Shown here in pieces: positions 44,105 to 44,814 of a DNA stretch of 44,814 bases. The DNA comes from JADHLJ01 sp038116915 (GTDB taxonomy: Bacteria; Pseudomonadota; Alphaproteobacteria; Thalassobaculales; Thalassobaculaceae): NCBI GenBank assembly GCA_038116915.1, contig JAYOEU010000012.1:1-44814 (forward strand), in the 5' to 3' direction. Within the stretch, counting starts at the first letter, position 1, and every line of letters begins with the position of its first letter. Below the pieces are notes generated by a model that was not told where the DNA came from, made no database searches, and saw only the letters and a list, made by a program, of their open reading frames with translations. The position numbers were made by a program, and so were the translations under genes.

Positions 44105-44814
44105 CTACCGCCGCCCGCCCGCGAAAGGCGTATTGCCGTCGCGTCCGAGAATGCGCAGGCGCAGGAAATTCAAGAGGCTGATCACGCCGTATTCCCGGAC
44201 CCGGTGGCGGTCACCCGGCAGGTGGGTCATCTGGGCCTCGATATGATCGCCGAAGGCGAGGCCGAGATGGACGGTGCCGGCGGGCTGGCCTTCCTGTTCG
44301 GCCGGGCCGGCGACGCCGGTGGTCGAGATTCCGACATCCGCCTTCAGAGCCTTGCGCACCCCGTCCGCCATGGCGCGGGCGGCGTCCGGGGTAACGACCG
44401 GGCCCTCGGGAACGTCGAGCAGGCTGAACTTCACGTCGCTCGCATAGGCGACGATGCCGCCGCGCAGGACGTCGCTGGAGCCCGGCACCGAGGTCAGGCG
44501 CGCGCCGACCATGCCGCCGGTAACCGATTCCGCCACCGCCAGGGTCATGCCGCGCTCCCGCAGAAGCTGGAGGACCACTGACTCCATGGTCTCCTCATCG
44601 GCGCCGAAGATATACTCACCGATCACGTCGCGGACCGCTGCTTCCTCCTCGGCGAGGATGCGGGCGGCTTCCTCCTCGGTGTCGGCCTTGACGGTCACGC
44701 GGACCTTCAAGCCCTCGATGCCGCTCGCCTGAAAGGCGATGGTCGCGCGGCCGGTCTCGTCCAGATGCGCCATCCGTTCCGTCAGCATCTCGTCGAGCCC
44801 GGACTCGGTCTGGC
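44105..44814 (-). CDS. CinA-family protein, 5' end cut by window
   Basis: The C-terminal about 235 residues of a CinA-family protein. The coding frame stays open to the window edge (...TESGLDEMLTERMAHLDETG), so the N-terminal part is missing here. Visible are the linker region (SGIEGLKVRVTVKADTEEEA) and the nicotinamide-mononucleotide deamidase (PncC-like) domain with VAESVTGG, GARLTSVPGSSDVLRGGIVAYAS, TTGVAGPAEQEGQPAGTVHLGLAF. The central motif is ESVTGG where many relatives have ESCTGG. The domain salvages NMN to nicotinate mononucleotide. The N-terminal molybdopterin-binding domain expected of full CinA would lie beyond the window. Confidence 0.9.
   Translation of the reverse strand, partial: QTESGLDEMLTERMAHLDETGRATIAFQASGIEGLKVRVTVKADTEEEAARILAEEEAAVRDVIGEYIFGADEETMESVVLQLLRERGMTLAVAESVTGGMVGARLTSVPGSSDVLRGGIVAYASDVKFSLLDVPEGPVVTPDAARAMADGVRKALKADVGISTTGVAGPAEQEGQPAGTVHLGLAFGDHIEAQMTHLPGDRHRVREYGVISLLNFLRLRILGRDGNTPFAGGRR

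Noticed and set aside
44470..44530. ESVTGG instead of ESCTGG in the CinA-family protein as loss of function
   Set aside because: The cysteine at this place is not strictly conserved across PncC/CinA proteins, so the change alone is not informative.

Overview
The window is 44.8 kb of GC-rich DNA (roughly 60-65% GC by eye) from an alphaproteobacterium. My best guess is the Rhodospirillales or a related marine or soil lineage. The assignment rests on the ParC type, on a dprA-topA-rnr-(S41 peptidase)-rpmG block, on an fdxA-carD neighbourhood, and on many acyl-CoA and flavin enzymes. It is inferred from gene style, not from a phylogeny. A run of 100 N at 42544-42643 shows that this is a scaffolded draft assembly. 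I saw no tRNA, rRNA, CRISPR array, transposase, integrase or phage gene.

Layout. (1) 1-5668: a compact plus-strand operon with a RidA-family protein, a periplasmic peptide-type binding protein, two permeases and two ATPases (a Dpp/Opp-type ABC importer). (2) 5669-9910: an AT-rich patch, a small unknown gene, a GNAT acetyltransferase remnant, parC on the minus strand, then 1.2 kb of repeats and a broken membrane-protein tail. (3) 9911-12324: a two-gene plus-strand unit with a luciferase-like flavin oxidoreductase and a putative sugar O-methyltransferase. (4) 12402-20462, minus strand: the housekeeping block dprA, topA, rnr, S41 peptidase and rpmG, with a clear terminator. (5) 20829-36610: a catabolic region. 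It holds a crotonase, an ADP-forming-type acyl-CoA synthetase, two adjacent acyl-CoA dehydrogenases that look like the two subunits of a heteromeric enzyme, a 2-keto-4-pentenoate hydratase-family enzyme, a MATE/MOP-type membrane protein, a quinone oxidoreductase, a DJ-1/PfpI protein resembling isonitrile hydratase, an EamA transporter, two divergent luciferase-like oxidoreductases, a Baeyer-Villiger-type monooxygenase and a phytanoyl-CoA dioxygenase-family enzyme. (6) 36620-42310: a DUF938 methyltransferase, a TerB-like protein, fdxA, carD, a phosphatase-fold protein that has lost its metal ligands, an M48 lipoprotein protease and an SNase-fold protein. (7) 42311-44814: a frameshifted and gap-broken hypothetical gene, repeats, and the 3' part of a CinA-family gene that runs off the window.

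The strongest pattern not explained by genes is a family of short hairpin-forming (REP/BIME-like) repeats. They lie only between genes, mostly as inverted pairs about 80-130 bp apart, at about ten loci and in at least three sequence classes. The best candidates for new biology are the apparent pseudo-phosphatase next to carD and the catabolic cluster with its paired acyl-CoA dehydrogenases and a crotonase lacking both usual catalytic glutamates. I did not find a clear-cut new defence or mobile system.
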